Shown piece after piece: positions 6,323 to 6,982 of a DNA stretch of 6,982 nt. Below the pieces are notes generated by a model that worked only from the letters and a program-made list of their open reading frames with translations, was not told where the DNA came from and did no database searches. Source of the stretch: Actinomycetota bacterium (lineage in GTDB: Bacteria > Acidobacteriota > Blastocatellia > Chloracidobacteriales > Chloracidobacteriaceae). The position numbers and the translations under genes were made by a program. Where the stretch lies: positions 1 to 6,982 of the forward strand of contig JAAFHI010000167.1 in assembly GCA_013298335.1 (NCBI GenBank). Reading direction: 5' to 3'. Position 1 is the first letter of the stretch, and the number at the start of each line of letters is the position of its first letter.

Positions 6323-6353
6323 CCTGAAACCCGACACCCGACACCTGAAACCT
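6323..6353. repeat. Heptamer tandem repeat and right arm of the 24-bp inverted repeat
   Basis: Units of 7 nt begin at 6323 (CCTGAAA), 6330 and 6337 (both CCCGACA) and 6344 (CCTGAAA), with a partial unit after. Bases 6322-6345 form the right arm of the inverted repeat with 6205-6228, separated by a 93-bp core. The tract runs into the gcvH stop codon at 6352-6354. Confidence 0.85.
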
Positions 6354-6738
6354 ATTTTTCGTTCAGAAAATCTTCGTATTCCGCCGCCGACAGCAGGGCG
6401 TCAACTTCGCTCGTGTTGGAGAGCTTGATGACGATCATCCAGCCGTCTTCGTAGGGGACGGAATTGACGAGTTCGGGGGAGTCGTTGAGTTTTTCGTTGA
6501 TTTCGACCACTTCGCCGCTGACCGGCGAGAACAGTTCGCTCACGGCCTTGACCGATTCGACCGAGCCGAACGGTTCGTTGGCCGTCACCTTGACGCCGAC
6601 CTTGGGAAGGTCAACGTACACGACGTCGCCAAGCGACTCCTGCGCGTAGTAGGTGATGCCGACGCGTCCGCTGTCGCCCGTGACGCGGATCCATTCGTGG
6701 TCTTTGGTGTACTGCAAATCATCCGGGTAGTTCGCCAT
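6352..6738 (-). CDS. gcvH: Glycine cleavage system H protein
   Basis: A 128-residue H-protein, the lipoyl carrier that shuttles the aminomethyl group from the P-protein to the T-protein and is then reoxidised by dihydrolipoamide dehydrogenase. The lipoyl domain is complete: TKDHEWIRV near the N terminus, ITYYAQESLGDVVYVDLP, and the lipoylation site SVESVKAVSEL with the modified lysine at K64, followed by FSPVSGEVVEIN. The C-terminal DGWMIVIKLSN block is also present, and the length is normal. Start is ATG 6738, with GAGG nine bases upstream. It lies 99 bp after gcvT and upstream of gcvPA on the same strand, the usual order for this operon type. The TAG stop is embedded at the edge of a heptamer repeat. 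Confidence 0.97.
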   Translation of the reverse strand: MANYPDDLQYTKDHEWIRVTGDSGRVGITYYAQESLGDVVYVDLPKVGVKVTANEPFGSVESVKAVSELFSPVSGEVVEINEKLNDSPELVNSVPYEDGWMIVIKLSNTSEVDALLSAAEYEDFLNEK

Positions 6739-6764
6739 AACTGATTGCCTCGTGGTTTTGCTTT

Positions 6765-6792
6765 CGAGCCGCGAGCCGCAACCCGCGAGCGA
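6765..6792. repeat. Heptamer tandem repeat in the gcvT-gcvH gap
   Basis: Four 7-nt units begin at 6765, 6772, 6779 and 6786. The first two are identical CGAGCCG; the others differ at two positions each. The tract occupies the middle of the 99-bp gap before gcvH. The rest of that gap includes a decamer CCTGAAACCT at 6823-6832 that also occurs at 6344-6353, and shows no clear promoter. Confidence 0.65.
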
Positions 6793-6837
6793 CAGATTCC
6801 GTGAAGAACCTGCGGCCGGCGGCCTGAAACCTCGGGA

Positions 6838-6982
6838 CTACTTTTGTCTTTTATAGAACGGGGTGGCGACAACGCGACAGGGAACTTCGCGCCCGCGCAC
6901 CACCGCGGAGAACGCCGTACCGACCGCGGCCATTTCGACCGGGAGATACGCCAGACCAATATTTTTCCTGAGCAGCGGCGAC
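6838..6982 (-). CDS. gcvT: Aminomethyltransferase (glycine cleavage T protein), C-terminal end only
   Basis: Only the last 47 codons and the TAG stop at 6840-6838 are in the window; the gene continues beyond the right edge. The T-protein transfers the methylene group from aminomethylated GcvH to tetrahydrofolate and releases ammonia. The visible sequence SPLLRKNIGLAYLPVE, then a short strand region and VRGREVPCRVVATPFYKR, matches the C-terminal barrel domain of GcvT (typically S-P-x-L-x-x-N-I-G-L-A-Y and P-F-Y-K-R at the end). Its place just before gcvH on the same strand confirms the call. Catalytic and folate-binding residues lie outside the window and cannot be judged. Confidence 0.93.
   Translation of the reverse strand, partial: SPLLRKNIGLAYLPVEMAAVGTAFSAVVRGREVPCRVVATPFYKRQK

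Noticed and set aside
5245..6327. A 360-codon plus-strand open frame opposite gcvPA
   Set aside because: Its composition is that of an antisense shadow of gcvPA and it runs through the repeat in the gcvH-gcvPA gap; no recognisable domain or ribosome site.
6205..6353. A CRISPR array, because of the repeated short units
   Set aside because: Units are 7 nt and contiguous without spacers, and no cas gene is near.

Overview
The window is a 7-kb stretch of GC-rich bacterial chromosome in which every gene I can support is read from the minus strand. The conserved proteins are most reminiscent of Acidobacteriota: UvrC with segments such as RPCLEYHIKRCLGPC and DFASMHEVVKRRY, and a family of amidases associated with a Tat leader. 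This placement comes from memory of family sequences, not a search, so the phylum is a moderate-to-low-confidence inference.

Layout in the direction of transcription (high to low coordinates). A glycine cleavage segment comes first: the last 47 codons of gcvT (6838 to the window edge), complete gcvH (6352-6738) and complete gcvPA (4849-6192), closed by a terminator-like hairpin (about 4792-4822). Next is a YciA-type hotdog acyl-CoA thioesterase (4308-4715), which appears translationally coupled to a small Tat-signal protein (3965-4300). A 32-bp-arm palindrome (3886-3957) follows, then an amidase-signature hydrolase (2445-3866), a MntP-type manganese exporter (1860-2432) and uvrC (13-1793).

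How the genes relate. GcvT, GcvH and GcvPA are parts of the glycine cleavage complex. The PLP-lysine subunit GcvPB is not next to gcvPA and must be elsewhere if the system works. The small Tat protein resembles the N-terminal leader that some related amidases carry fused, so it may be the export or escort partner of the neighbouring amidase, which has no signal peptide of its own. MntP and UvrC are housekeeping functions with no evident link to the rest.

Two things stand out. First, uvrC is interrupted: the N-terminal part (GIY-YIG, cysteine cluster, UVR domain) and the C-terminal part (RNase H-like nuclease, HhH) lie in different frames, and about 23 residues expected at the junction are absent. 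Second, four of the short intergenic gaps hold small tandem repeats with different periods (7, 7, 8 and 9 nt). Two heptamer tracts form a 24-bp inverted repeat between gcvH and gcvPA, and a perfect palindrome fills the gap between the Tat protein and the amidase. These look like dispersed, REP/MITE-like repeat families colonising intergenic space. I see no CRISPR array, tRNA, rRNA, transposase, phage gene or defence system. No stretch over 300 bases lacks a gene.
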